Positions 17,882-26,432 of a DNA stretch of 64,000 nt are shown here, piece after piece (within the stretch, counting starts at the first letter, position 1; every line of letters begins with the position of its first letter). The notes beneath the pieces are model-generated. The model was not told the origin of the DNA. It was given only the letters and a program-made list of their open reading frames with translations, and did not search any database. This DNA is from Alteromonas sp. RKMC-009 (lineage in GTDB: Bacteria > Pseudomonadota > Gammaproteobacteria > Enterobacterales > Alteromonadaceae), in contig NZ_CP031010.1 in the NCBI RefSeq assembly GCF_003584565.2, positions 3,782,001 through 3,846,000 on the forward strand. The letters are read 5' to 3'. The position numbers and the translations under genes were made by a program.

Positions 17882-18913
17882 TTAAGCTTCGCTGTCAGTC
17901 AGAAGCTGTTGTCTGAAATCCCGGGGCGACTGCCCGGTCCAGTTCCGGAAGGCTCTGGTGAAAACGGCAGGGTCTGAATAACCGACTTTTTCTGCCACTT
18001 CATTGATGCGTAATCCCTGCTGGCCGAGGAAAAATATGGCCTTATCCCGTCTCACCACATCTTTCAGTTGCTGAAATGAGGTGCCTTCATCTTTTAGTTT
18101 GCGCATCAGAGTTCGGGTTGTCATGTGCAACTTGTCTGCACAATGTTCTATTGTGCCAGTGCCATTCGACATGGCTTTACTCAAAATAAGCTTGAGTTCT
18201 GTCGCAAGGCTGTAATCAGCTTTATATTGACGAAATAACTCGAGAGGACAGCGGGACATGAACGCCTTTAACGACGCTGCGTTTTGCTTTACCGGCCGCT
18301 CCAGATAATGGACAGGAAAAACTAAAGCAAGTTCAGTATGGTTAAACCGGTGAACGCCGGGAAATAAATAATGATACTCGCCAATATGATTAGGCGGCGG
18401 ATAGGGAAAGCGGGTTTCATTAAGAGGAAGAATGTCTGAAATCAGCCAGGACGCATAGCGGTGCCAGGCCAGCAAACAAATTTCAGCAAAAAGGTGGTCC
18501 GGATCAAGGTGCATTTCCGTGGGCCTGATGACCAGGCGGACAACGTCTTTATCTTTGTGAAGGGTGATAAAATCATCATCTGTGAGCAGATTATAAAAGC
18601 GTGCACCTAAGGCCAGCGCCTGCCCCAGCGACGACTTCTGAACGGTCAGCTGCCCCATCATGTAATAAGAGCCTGATTTTAGCCGGTAGCCGGACATCCC
18701 CATACTTTCATCGCCGAGCTCGTCCCAGATAAGCTTCTGAAAAAGCGCCAGCTTTTCAGCCGGCACCCGCTGATCCGGTTTATCAACCACAGATTCCGTT
18801 AAGCCGGCTGATTCGAGCAGGCGTGCACTGTCTACGCCGCGCTCTGCCGCAGCATGATAGAGCGCTGTGATGTAGTGATTCGATGCACTGCCATACTCAA
18901 AATGTCTTCTCAC
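17882..18913 (-). CDS. AraC-family regulator with arabinose-binding-like N domain (paralogue 1)
   Basis: A 343-residue regulator of the OruR/ArgR-like AraC group: an N-terminal effector domain (PF12625-like, about 20-205) and a C-terminal double helix-turn-helix (about 235-335; ADKLHMTTRTLMRKLK and INEVAEKVGYSDPAVFTRAF). GTG 18913 is chosen, with AAAGG 8 bases ahead; a TTG lies 6 bases further out. It is the third gene of receptor-tannase-araC and stands directly upstream of the fer operon. From about residue 140 onwards it is nearly identical to the AraC at 23030, while the effector half has diverged; in the first recognition helix a Thr here is Arg in the other. Probably an activator of fer genes (inference). 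Confidence 0.9.
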   Translation of the reverse strand: MRRHFEYGSASNHYITALYHAAAERGVDSARLLESAGLTESVVDKPDQRVPAEKLALFQKLIWDELGDESMGMSGYRLKSGSYYMMGQLTVQKSSLGQALALGARFYNLLTDDDFITLHKDKDVVRLVIRPTEMHLDPDHLFAEICLLAWHRYASWLISDILPLNETRFPYPPPNHIGEYHYLFPGVHRFNHTELALVFPVHYLERPVKQNAASLKAFMSRCPLELFRQYKADYSLATELKLILSKAMSNGTGTIEHCADKLHMTTRTLMRKLKDEGTSFQQLKDVVRRDKAIFFLGQQGLRINEVAEKVGYSDPAVFTRAFRNWTGQSPRDFRQQLLTDSEA

Positions 18914-18927
18914 TGGCAAAACCTTTT

Positions 18928-20505
18928 CTAGTGGCCATCAGGTGTTTTACACATGTAACTGCTTGCGTCACTCTCGTCGCCTTCCCCTTTATAAGTGGTC
19001 ACCGACGGATACGGGCAAAGAGGACGGGTTTCCTCTGGCATGCTTTCCCCATAGGCAACAACGGAGACAGGCTTGTCACCCTTTTCAACCCAGTCTACCA
19101 GTGAAGAGAGCATATCGAACTGATCCAGCGCCTGTTCACCGCCACGACAATGACCCATTCCCGGCACAAAGTAAAACTGTGACCACTGGCTGACCTGTTC
19201 ATAGCCACCGTTTTGCGCCACCATGTCATTGAAGTAGCCTAAGGTATCTTTAGCCGAAAACCAGGGGTCGCTGACACCATGGAAGAACATCAGTTTGTTC
19301 TCTTCAACAACAAAGGTCGACAAGTTGGTCAGTGTGGCGTTGCCTGGCTCCAGAGGAAACCCGTCCGCGATGGCCAGTTCCCGGTTAATGTCAAAGGGCT
19401 CATCAATGCGGGCCCGTCCCAACGGACCAGGCTGAGCAGACAGTAAGCCCGGTGCAGAACGGGCCGGTTTATCGTCGATGCCGGTATCAAAGAAAAATCC
19501 CGGATACACGTTATTTCCGTTGCTGTCAGCCGGACCGTTAAATGCGGTTACCAGCCCTTCGGCTTCTTCCGTCGTTAAACATGAATCACCGTGCTGTTGC
19601 CCGTCACAAATCATTTTACCGGGATCAAATTCACACTGCTCCACCGCAAAAATCAATCCGTCTTCACGACCGTCCAGGGCATCACATTGTGCCAGCAGTG
19701 CCTGCTCAATGGCTTTTTGTTTCTTGTCACTGAAAGGAGGCTGATTGTTTCCGCTCAGCGCCCGCAATGTTTTCGCCACATACAAATCTGCAATTTCTGA
19801 GTAATTCGTTTGTCTGGCCGGTGCACCTGCAATAATGCCATCAAATAAGTCAGGGAAACGTTGGGACATGGTCATGGCCTCACGCCCACCTGTTGAACAC
19901 CCGACAAAGTAATTGTTCTGCGCCGGCTGCGAATACACACCAGAAATCAACTGTGTGACCAGCTTTGCGGTTTTCGACACAGCACCTGAATAAAAGTTAA
20001 GTAGCGCCTGCTGATCTTCAAAAAATGAAGGATCGAACACCGTATCAGACTGGTGTCCGCTGTCTGTACTGGCAACGGCAAAGCCACGGAACAGCGCGGG
20101 CGTATCACCGGCAGCCAGCGCACCTAATGGTTCGCGGATCAGGCCGTTTAAGCCGCCACCGCCCTGAAACAGAAACCGGCCATTCCAGTCAAACGGCAAG
20201 TTCAGACCAAAGCCGATGGCGTAGTCTTTCCCTTTTACACCCTTGCGTTTTTCAAACTCACCGGTGATCTGACAGTAAGGCTTAAAAGCTTTCGCCTGCG
20301 CCGGTTTTAATTGTGACTCAAGGGCCGAAACCGACGTTACGGCCTTAACTGACGTTAATGAAACGCCTTCAGGCATCATCAGCGACTCTTTCAAAGCAGC
20401 ACATGATCTGGCATTTAACTCGCCGGCAATACCATTGTCCGCCATCGCTGCAGGCACGCTGCAAAGTAAGGCGGCACCAACCGCCAGGCTACCCATAAAT
20501 TTCAT
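18928..20505 (-). CDS. secreted tannase/feruloyl-esterase family hydrolase
   Basis: A 525-residue secreted serine esterase of PF07519, whose members hydrolyse gallate, ferulate or related aromatic esters. After the signal peptide (ending AAMA) come QGGGGLNG (oxyanion region), the nucleophile elbow VGCSTGGRE with Ser204, a calcium-loop-like CDALDGREDGLI, and the C-terminal GMGHCRGG. The Cys next to Ser and the Cys next to His form the 'CS-D-HC' disulfide-linked triad typical of this family. ATG 20505 has GGAGGG upstream. It lies between a TonB receptor and an AraC regulator, next to ferulate genes, so a hydroxycinnamoyl ester is the likeliest substrate; gallate esters remain possible. Cleavage would be in the periplasm or outside. 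Confidence 0.88.
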   Translation of the reverse strand: MKFMGSLAVGAALLCSVPAAMADNGIAGELNARSCAALKESLMMPEGVSLTSVKAVTSVSALESQLKPAQAKAFKPYCQITGEFEKRKGVKGKDYAIGFGLNLPFDWNGRFLFQGGGGLNGLIREPLGALAAGDTPALFRGFAVASTDSGHQSDTVFDPSFFEDQQALLNFYSGAVSKTAKLVTQLISGVYSQPAQNNYFVGCSTGGREAMTMSQRFPDLFDGIIAGAPARQTNYSEIADLYVAKTLRALSGNNQPPFSDKKQKAIEQALLAQCDALDGREDGLIFAVEQCEFDPGKMICDGQQHGDSCLTTEEAEGLVTAFNGPADSNGNNVYPGFFFDTGIDDKPARSAPGLLSAQPGPLGRARIDEPFDINRELAIADGFPLEPGNATLTNLSTFVVEENKLMFFHGVSDPWFSAKDTLGYFNDMVAQNGGYEQVSQWSQFYFVPGMGHCRGGEQALDQFDMLSSLVDWVEKGDKPVSVVAYGESMPEETRPLCPYPSVTTYKGEGDESDASSYMCKTPDGH

Positions 20506-20526
20506 GCGATCCCTCCGCAAAAAGCA

Positions 20527-20550
20527 GCGGCAGCACTGCATGGCTGCCGC
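20527..20550 (-). terminator. terminator-like hairpin between receptor and tannase genes
   Basis: Stem GCGGCAG / CTGCCGC (7 bp) with a 10-base loop, followed on the minus strand by TGCTTTTTGC, lies in the 51-base gap just before the tannase ribosome site. It may be a leaky terminator or attenuator that sets esterase below receptor expression. Confidence 0.45.
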
Positions 20551-20556
20551 ACACAG

Positions 20557-22767
20557 TTAAAATGTATAATTGACGTCTATTCCAAAGGTACGGGGCGCGC
20601 CATAAAATTCAGTATTGTTGCTGAGCTGCTGCCCGGACACATACTCTTCGTCGGTTAAGTTACGTCCCCATGCATTTACTCGCCAGTTTCCTGTTTCGTA
20701 GGTAACCATGGCGGAAAGCAGTCCCCGGTCGGCCAGTAAATCAGTTTCCGGGTCGTAAATCAGATTCGTCCATTGTTCATCTATCCACGCGTAATTTAAT
20801 CTGGGTGTCAGCAATGCACCATCAGATAATTCAATGGCATATTCAATACCCACAGTGAAGCTTTTTTCCGGCGCATACAGGTTTGGACCTGAGCCTGCAG
20901 CCACAAGAAACGGCGTGTAATCGAAGCATGTTCCACTGCTGGCATCCTGGCCTGCGCTGCACTGAGGCAACGACGGTGAACCGGATTCACGGGTATTAAC
21001 AATGGGCTGTGTGGGCTCCATTTCTGAATCAATAAACGAGCCTGCGAAATCAATGGTGAGGTTATCAAGATAGATATCCAGCGCAAACTCCAGCCCGGCG
21101 ATGCTGGCATCGGCAATGTTGTACACGTCTGAACGGCCGGTGGTCACATCAATATTCGTGTTCTGGAAGTTCTTGTAATCATTATTGAATACTGCCACCG
21201 AAGCACTCACCGTATCGTCAAACAGGCGTCCTTTCCAGCCACCTTCAATGGATATCACGGTTTCTTTGTCGAACACCGAGGTTTCTGAATTAATACCGCC
21301 GGGCTTGTACCCTCTGGCGATATAGCCATAGAAACTGTGGCTTCTTGAAGGCGTATAGTTCACCGATACTTTGCCCAGAATATCATCATCTTCGTAGTTT
21401 CCGGAGATGGTGGCAACCTTCACCCCATCCGGAGCGATGATACCTCTGCCTACGACCACGCCACTTTGCGGATCGGCTGAGCCTTCAAACCAGGCTTTAC
21501 GTAATCCGAATTCGGTTTGCCAGCGATCTGAGAAGCGGTAACTCACCTGCCCGAATACACCTTTTATGACTTTCTGATTCTGAATGTCGATTTCTACCGG
21601 GAACGGGCCGTTATCAATATCCACCAGCACTTCATTCTTCTGATAATAAGCACCGGCAACCCAGGTAAAATCCTTGCCGTCAGGTGAAATCAGGTTCAGC
21701 TCATGACTCACCTGATCTTCTTTGACAAACTGGCTGCGCGTACTCACATCCAGCTCTGTGGCATCGTAGTCATAAATATTATCAATCTCTTTTTCCTGCG
21801 TACCGCTTAACCATTTCACAGACAGTCCGTTATCAAACCGGTGGGAAATATCCAGTAACAGGCTGTCGGCCGACTCCTCGTTTTGCGACGGTGTGTTGTA
21901 GGCTAAATCCCTGATTGAGCCGGTACGGCCCTCAGAATACGCCGTGCCTTCGATGGGACGGTATGCAAAACCGCCGGCAGATTTATCTGAGGTTTCGTAT
22001 TTTACGTAAATGTCAGTGCTGTCGAGGGGTGACCAGGCCAAACCGAGTCGCGCACTGGTTTCATCCAGACTGCCCGCGTCGGTGTCAACGCTGCCTGTGC
22101 TGTTGTAAAAACTGTCGCGGTTTTTGTAGTTCACCGCAACCCGCGCGGCGAAAGTGTCAGAAACTGGCAGGTTTACCGCTGCACGGGCATTGCGTGACGC
22201 ATAATTGCCGATCCCCAGCATCACGTTACCGTCGAAGTCACCGCCGATTTCCGGTCTGCGGGAAGTCACCATAATCGCACCGCCGGTTGAATTTGAACCC
22301 GCAAACGTACCTTGCGGACCACGAAGCACCTGAATATTCGCCACATCGTAGAAATTCAGCGTGCTAACAATAGGCGGTTGAAACAACCCGTCAATGTAGG
22401 TGCCCACACCGTTAGTCACGTCAGGATCACCACTTGCCAGGCCAATACCGCGAATATTCACCGACTGGGTTAAACCGGCATCAGTGATGGTTAACCCCGG
22501 TGATGCAAAGGGCAGATCATCCAGACGCGACACCGCTTTTTTCTCCAGTTGTTTTGCTGACAGCACGGTCATTGAGGTAGGAATATCCTGTACCCGTTTA
22601 ATTCTGCGTTCGGATTTTACCGTGATGACTTCCACGTCATCGGCATCTGAAGCGGTATCTGTTTCCTGAGCGAATGAAATACTGGTAAAACCTGCCAGCC
22701 CCGCCACAACGGCAAGGTTGAGCAGATTACGGGTCGATTTTATTTTTGTAGTGTTCAGAAGGTACAT
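20557..22767 (-). CDS. TonB-dependent receptor (hydroxycinnamate-ester locus)
   Basis: Outer-membrane receptor of 736 residues. Signal peptide ends SISFAQ; a TonB-box-like VEVITVKSERR follows at about 44-54; the plug shows IPTSMTVLSAKQLE, SVNIRGIGL and the conserved VLRGPQGTFAGSNSTGGAI; the barrel ends FGIDVNYTF. This plug style (RRIKRVQDIP, GPQGT) is that of the sphingomonad/marine receptors often found beside aromatic-ester genes. ATG 22767 has AAGGA 8 bases ahead. It heads the operon receptor-tannase-araC, and an AraC-type direct repeat lies 112 bases upstream. A plant phenolic ester ligand is inferred from neighbours only. Confidence 0.9.
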   Translation of the reverse strand: MYLLNTTKIKSTRNLLNLAVVAGLAGFTSISFAQETDTASDADDVEVITVKSERRIKRVQDIPTSMTVLSAKQLEKKAVSRLDDLPFASPGLTITDAGLTQSVNIRGIGLASGDPDVTNGVGTYIDGLFQPPIVSTLNFYDVANIQVLRGPQGTFAGSNSTGGAIMVTSRRPEIGGDFDGNVMLGIGNYASRNARAAVNLPVSDTFAARVAVNYKNRDSFYNSTGSVDTDAGSLDETSARLGLAWSPLDSTDIYVKYETSDKSAGGFAYRPIEGTAYSEGRTGSIRDLAYNTPSQNEESADSLLLDISHRFDNGLSVKWLSGTQEKEIDNIYDYDATELDVSTRSQFVKEDQVSHELNLISPDGKDFTWVAGAYYQKNEVLVDIDNGPFPVEIDIQNQKVIKGVFGQVSYRFSDRWQTEFGLRKAWFEGSADPQSGVVVGRGIIAPDGVKVATISGNYEDDDILGKVSVNYTPSRSHSFYGYIARGYKPGGINSETSVFDKETVISIEGGWKGRLFDDTVSASVAVFNNDYKNFQNTNIDVTTGRSDVYNIADASIAGLEFALDIYLDNLTIDFAGSFIDSEMEPTQPIVNTRESGSPSLPQCSAGQDASSGTCFDYTPFLVAAGSGPNLYAPEKSFTVGIEYAIELSDGALLTPRLNYAWIDEQWTNLIYDPETDLLADRGLLSAMVTYETGNWRVNAWGRNLTDEEYVSGQQLSNNTEFYGAPRTFGIDVNYTF

Positions 22768-22878
22768 GCTTTTAGTCCTTTTGCCTTATTTAAGATGGGA
22801 TCTGTCAACAGGAAACAGACAACCGTCAAAAACCAAATAACAAGCAAATGTTATTTTTTTGTTTCACTCGCGTGAATG

Positions 22879-22912
22879 GCATATTACGACTAAAAACTTT
22901 GCCGATTACGAC
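22879..22912. promoter_or_regulatory. AraC-type direct-repeat operator, receptor-tannase operon
   Basis: Half-sites GCATATTACGAC (22879-22890) and GCCGATTACGAC (22901-22912), direct repeats with the same 22-base period and the same GACTAA junction as the fer-operon site, but with ATTACGAC in place of AAAGTGAC. It sits downstream of the paralogue-2 AraC gene and 112 bases ahead of the receptor start. Confidence 0.6.
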
Positions 22913-23029
22913 AAAGGGGGATTTTTGGCATGTTTTTGGAGGGAGATTCTTAGTTCTAAAAGGTGCTGAAATTTGAGCTTAACGAACTCATGCACGAAAT
23001 TGTGTGCAACAAGCCAAGGTAAGTCAGGA

Positions 23030-24076
23030 CTAAGATTCGACTTCCCCGCACAACAGCTGCTGACGAAAGTCTCTGGGTGAAAGGCCGGTCCATTGCCTGA
23101 ATGCCCGTGTGAAAACGGCGGGATCGGAGTACCCCACCCGTTCTGCCACTTCATTAATTTTTAAGCCTTGCTGTCCAAGGAAAAATATAGACTTGTCACG
23201 CCGGACAATATCTTTTAATTGCTGGAACGAGGTGCCTTCGTCTTTAAGTTTACGGATCAGGGTCCGTCTGGTCATATGCAGTTTATCTGCACATTGTTCA
23301 ATGGTGCCGGTACCGTCCAGCATGGCTTTCCCCAGCATTAACTTTAGTTCAGTGGCCAGACTGTAATCGGCTTTATATTGCCGGAACAGCTCTAAGGGGC
23401 AGCGGGACATAAAGGCTTTCAGTGATGATTCACTTTGTTTCACCGGCCTTTCAAGGTAATGAGCAGGAAAAACCAGAGCCAGTTCTTTATGATTGAACTT
23501 GTGAACGCCGGGGAACAAATAATGATATTCACCAATATGGTTGGGAGGCGGATAAGGAAACCGTGTTTCAGTAAGCGGCAGAATATCTGAAATCAACCAG
23601 GATGCATACCGGTGCCATGCAAGCAAACACATCTCCGCAAACAGGTGTTGATAGTCTTTTTCCGGCGCCTCCTCGTTAACCTTTAATACAGCCTGATCTT
23701 TCACAATCTCCAGTGTGACGAAATCATGAAGGGTCACCAGATTATAAAACTTAGCCCCTGTACTCAGCGCTTTGTGCAGAACTGGTTGATGCACAGACAC
23801 TTTGCCCATCATGGCATATGTGCCCCGTCTGAGCGGCCTGTAGCTCAAACCCATGGTCTCATCGTCGATTGCATCCCAGACAGCCGTTTGAAAGTCAGCG
23901 AGCTTTTCAGTGGGAACACGTTCTGTGGGATTATGAATCACATCTTCATGTAAACCGGCATCGGCGAGCATATCTGTAACGGGTAAACCGTGCCTTACTG
24001 CCACATCATACAATGATGAAATGTAGTGATTTGCACCGGTGCCGTAGTGAGCTCCGGGTTTAATCTGATTTAACAT
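23030..24076 (-). CDS. AraC-family regulator with arabinose-binding-like N domain (paralogue 2)
   Basis: A 348-residue regulator with the same architecture as the gene at 17882: N-terminal effector domain (about 25-210) and C-terminal AraC DNA-binding domain (about 238-340; ADKLHMTRRTLIRKLK, INEVAERVGYSDPAVFTRAF). The two proteins share almost all residues from LLAWHRYASW to the C-terminus, whereas the first 140 residues differ widely, so they probably sense different ligands. The gene lies immediately upstream of the receptor-tannase-araC operon on the same strand; a variant direct-repeat operator between them is its likely target. The ribosome site before ATG 24076 is weak. Confidence 0.9.
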   Translation of the reverse strand: MLNQIKPGAHYGTGANHYISSLYDVAVRHGLPVTDMLADAGLHEDVIHNPTERVPTEKLADFQTAVWDAIDDETMGLSYRPLRRGTYAMMGKVSVHQPVLHKALSTGAKFYNLVTLHDFVTLEIVKDQAVLKVNEEAPEKDYQHLFAEMCLLAWHRYASWLISDILPLTETRFPYPPPNHIGEYHYLFPGVHKFNHKELALVFPAHYLERPVKQSESSLKAFMSRCPLELFRQYKADYSLATELKLMLGKAMLDGTGTIEQCADKLHMTRRTLIRKLKDEGTSFQQLKDIVRRDKSIFFLGQQGLKINEVAERVGYSDPAVFTRAFRQWTGLSPRDFRQQLLCGEVES

Positions 24077-24153
24077 ACACCACCGCCAGACCAGTGAAAC
24101 CTAGATGATGGCACTGGAGTCAAGACCAGAGCCTGCGTAAAGTTCATGTTAAC

Positions 24154-24939
24154 CTAATCAAAGTAAGCATCAATAGTTACCCGCCAGCGCGATGTGGTTA
24201 CCAGTCCGCTGACCCCGTCTGTCTCGCCGGGCAACATCTCAGGAGCCATGTTAATCTGCGTTGCCACTGCGTATTCAGGCACACCCAGCCGTAACAATGA
24301 AGTCACAATAATATCTGCTCTGTCCTGTGCAATCTGTTCTTTCTCCCGAAACTCATGACCGGAAACCGTGATCCCGCGTGTATCAGCAAAACCGGTGATA
24401 ACCACCCGCGATGGCATAGCCTGCAATATCCAGTAGGCAGCTTGGTCTAGCTGATAGTCACCAAACTGATAGGTCAGAAATGACTTGTTATAGTCGAAGA
24501 AAACGTGAAACTGTTTGTCTTCAAACGGGCCTTTGAGGGGCGCTCTGTCTACGCTGAGAGGCTTTACAATGTTTGCCGGACGCACGAAGGGATTACCCGG
24601 ATAACGTTCCGCCGGTAACCGGTATTGAGGGCAAGGCTCAGAAAGAACAGACACCCGCACGGGGTTTAACACCTTCCCGCCACAGGCATCCGCATTATCC
24701 GTTATTTGTCCCTGCACCAGCACGGCGTAATTCCAGTCCGGTTTTACCGGCGAAGCGCTGATATCAAACCGGATCCCTGATTCAGGTGAGTCCGCCAGCC
24801 AGCAGCCGGACTTCTTACCGGCTCTTGCATCCCGATACACAGGACAACTGACAAACTCAACGATATCCGTCGCAGCCTGAACAACAGAAACCGTCATCAG
24901 AGCCAACAAACCGGATACGGCTATCTGAATCTTTCTCAT
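24154..24939 (-). CDS. exported OmpA-like C-terminal-domain protein
   Basis: A 261-residue exported protein: signal peptide (about 1-22, VVQAA), a Cys-containing N-terminal domain without a recognised family (about 25-135; paired cysteines in SCPVYRD, GCWLAD, ACGG and EPCPQ suggest disulfides), and an OmpA-like peptidoglycan-binding domain (about 145-255; HVFFDYNKSFL, VITGFADTRG, REKEQIAQDRADIIVTSLLRLGV). It would anchor something to the cell wall. It overlaps the cytochrome gene by ATGA (24936-24939), so the two are translationally coupled, and it is the last gene of the five-gene receptor operon. Its precise role is unknown; scaffolding of the cytochrome or hydrolases is a guess. Confidence 0.75.
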   Translation of the reverse strand: MRKIQIAVSGLLALMTVSVVQAATDIVEFVSCPVYRDARAGKKSGCWLADSPESGIRFDISASPVKPDWNYAVLVQGQITDNADACGGKVLNPVRVSVLSEPCPQYRLPAERYPGNPFVRPANIVKPLSVDRAPLKGPFEDKQFHVFFDYNKSFLTYQFGDYQLDQAAYWILQAMPSRVVITGFADTRGITVSGHEFREKEQIAQDRADIIVTSLLRLGVPEYAVATQINMAPEMLPGETDGVSGLVTTSRWRVTIDAYFD

Positions 24940-26432
24940 AGCGAATTCATCAGGTTTATTAAGTCCTGACGCTCCTGTTCAGTGAAGTTTATCTGGTACC
25001 GGCGATCGTAGTAATCGACGAGGTCGCCCATGGTTTTTGCAGAACCGTTTGAAAAATAAGGCGCTCTGGCCGCCAGCCCACGCATAGACTGCAGAGTGAT
25101 TTTACCCGTATCAGCACAACGCCCTGTTACGAGTCCGAAACCCGGATCCTGGGTCAGAAATGATCTGCCATAGTGGGGATGAGGTTCACCCTTGCAGGTA
25201 ATGCGGAACAACGGCAATTCAGGCGCTGGTTCAGCAAAGGGTTTGGTGGTGGTGCCAATATCCACCTGACCCGGTGCCACGTCATTGCCCATCTGACTCA
25301 TGTTGTGACAGAACACACAGCTGTTCAGCACCGGATTTCCAAACCCCATGGGTGAGTTAATACCGGCACTGTCACTGATTAAAAACATTTTTTCACGAAA
25401 CAGCCGCGCGCCTCTGGCGATGGATGCCCGCTTGTCAGCCTGTTCCGGCGTGACACCGGTGCTTTTCTGATCTTCCCAGGGCTCAAACTCACTCCATACT
25501 GCCCGACCGATACTGCCCAGTTGTCCCGGCTTTGAGTCACGAAGAAGTTCAGGGCCACCAAATGCACCGTCATCCAGCTTTCCGGCATCCTTATCTTCTG
25601 CCTGAGCGGCATAAATGCTGAGTATGAACCCCTCAATTTTTTCCACCTGCTCATCCGTCAGTGCAGATAACATTTCCAGATGGGTACCCGATGCATCCTG
25701 CATCTGCGCTTTTAAATTCACACTGCGGTTATCTGACATGATGTTGCCGGATAAGAACTCACCACTAATTTCATCCCTCGGCAGCGCCACGCCCTGCTTG
25801 GGATCGTAGGCAAAACCGACGGCAGTAAGATACTTCAGATTCGCCACCGGACGGGGCCTGCGGTAAACAGAAATGGAGGGTTCAGCAGCATCGGGGCCGT
25901 ATTTCTGCGAGCTGTTACAGCCCCAGGGATCCCGCACAACCTCAATGTCGAAATCCGGAGTGACTTCTTTGCCATAGCGGGGCGCCGGCGGCCAGGGCAT
26001 CTGGATCCTGAAAAGCCCTCTTTCCAGCAACAGAGAGTGAGAAGCTTTCTCTTTTTGCGGCATATCCGGGCAATTAGAGCCATCCCATGCAGCAAAGATA
26101 GGGTCGCGGCCCTGCGTACCGCTCCAGACATCCTGTATGGTTTTCACCGACAGGCTCATACCGTCTGACGGTTGATGACAACTGATGCAGGCACGTCCGT
26201 TTTCACTGAGTGCCTGAAAAAAAGGATGCCCGCTCATTTCAACAGGCTGACCTTCTGCCAGCACTTTCACCTTACCACTGGCATTGCTGTGAGTTTGTGA
26301 TTGTTTAAACGTGCCGCTTTCACCAGGCTTGATCCATCCTTCGGGGTAAGTCACTTCTGCCGCGACAGTCGATACAGATAACATGGTCAGAAGCGACGCT
26401 TGCATCAGGGCATTCAAACAGAAAACTTTCAT
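24936..26432 (-). CDS. periplasmic di-haem cytochrome c family protein
   Basis: A 498-residue exported c-type cytochrome with two haem sites: CISCH (Cys82, Cys85, His86) and CVFCH (Cys372, Cys375, His376). Later segments GLAARAPYFSNGSAKTMGDLVDYYDRRY resemble the C-terminal cytochrome-c-peroxidase/MauG-like module, where the Met may be a haem ligand. ATG 26432 is firm: it overlaps the upstream stop as ATGA and GGAG lies 7 bases ahead. The signal peptide ends near STVAAE. It is coupled to a lipoprotein hydrolase before it and an OmpA-like protein after it. A redox step on a phenolic product, or electron disposal, is possible; the substrate is unknown. Confidence 0.82.
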   Translation of the reverse strand: MKVFCLNALMQASLLTMLSVSTVAAEVTYPEGWIKPGESGTFKQSQTHSNASGKVKVLAEGQPVEMSGHPFFQALSENGRACISCHQPSDGMSLSVKTIQDVWSGTQGRDPIFAAWDGSNCPDMPQKEKASHSLLLERGLFRIQMPWPPAPRYGKEVTPDFDIEVVRDPWGCNSSQKYGPDAAEPSISVYRRPRPVANLKYLTAVGFAYDPKQGVALPRDEISGEFLSGNIMSDNRSVNLKAQMQDASGTHLEMLSALTDEQVEKIEGFILSIYAAQAEDKDAGKLDDGAFGGPELLRDSKPGQLGSIGRAVWSEFEPWEDQKSTGVTPEQADKRASIARGARLFREKMFLISDSAGINSPMGFGNPVLNSCVFCHNMSQMGNDVAPGQVDIGTTTKPFAEPAPELPLFRITCKGEPHPHYGRSFLTQDPGFGLVTGRCADTGKITLQSMRGLAARAPYFSNGSAKTMGDLVDYYDRRYQINFTEQERQDLINLMNSL

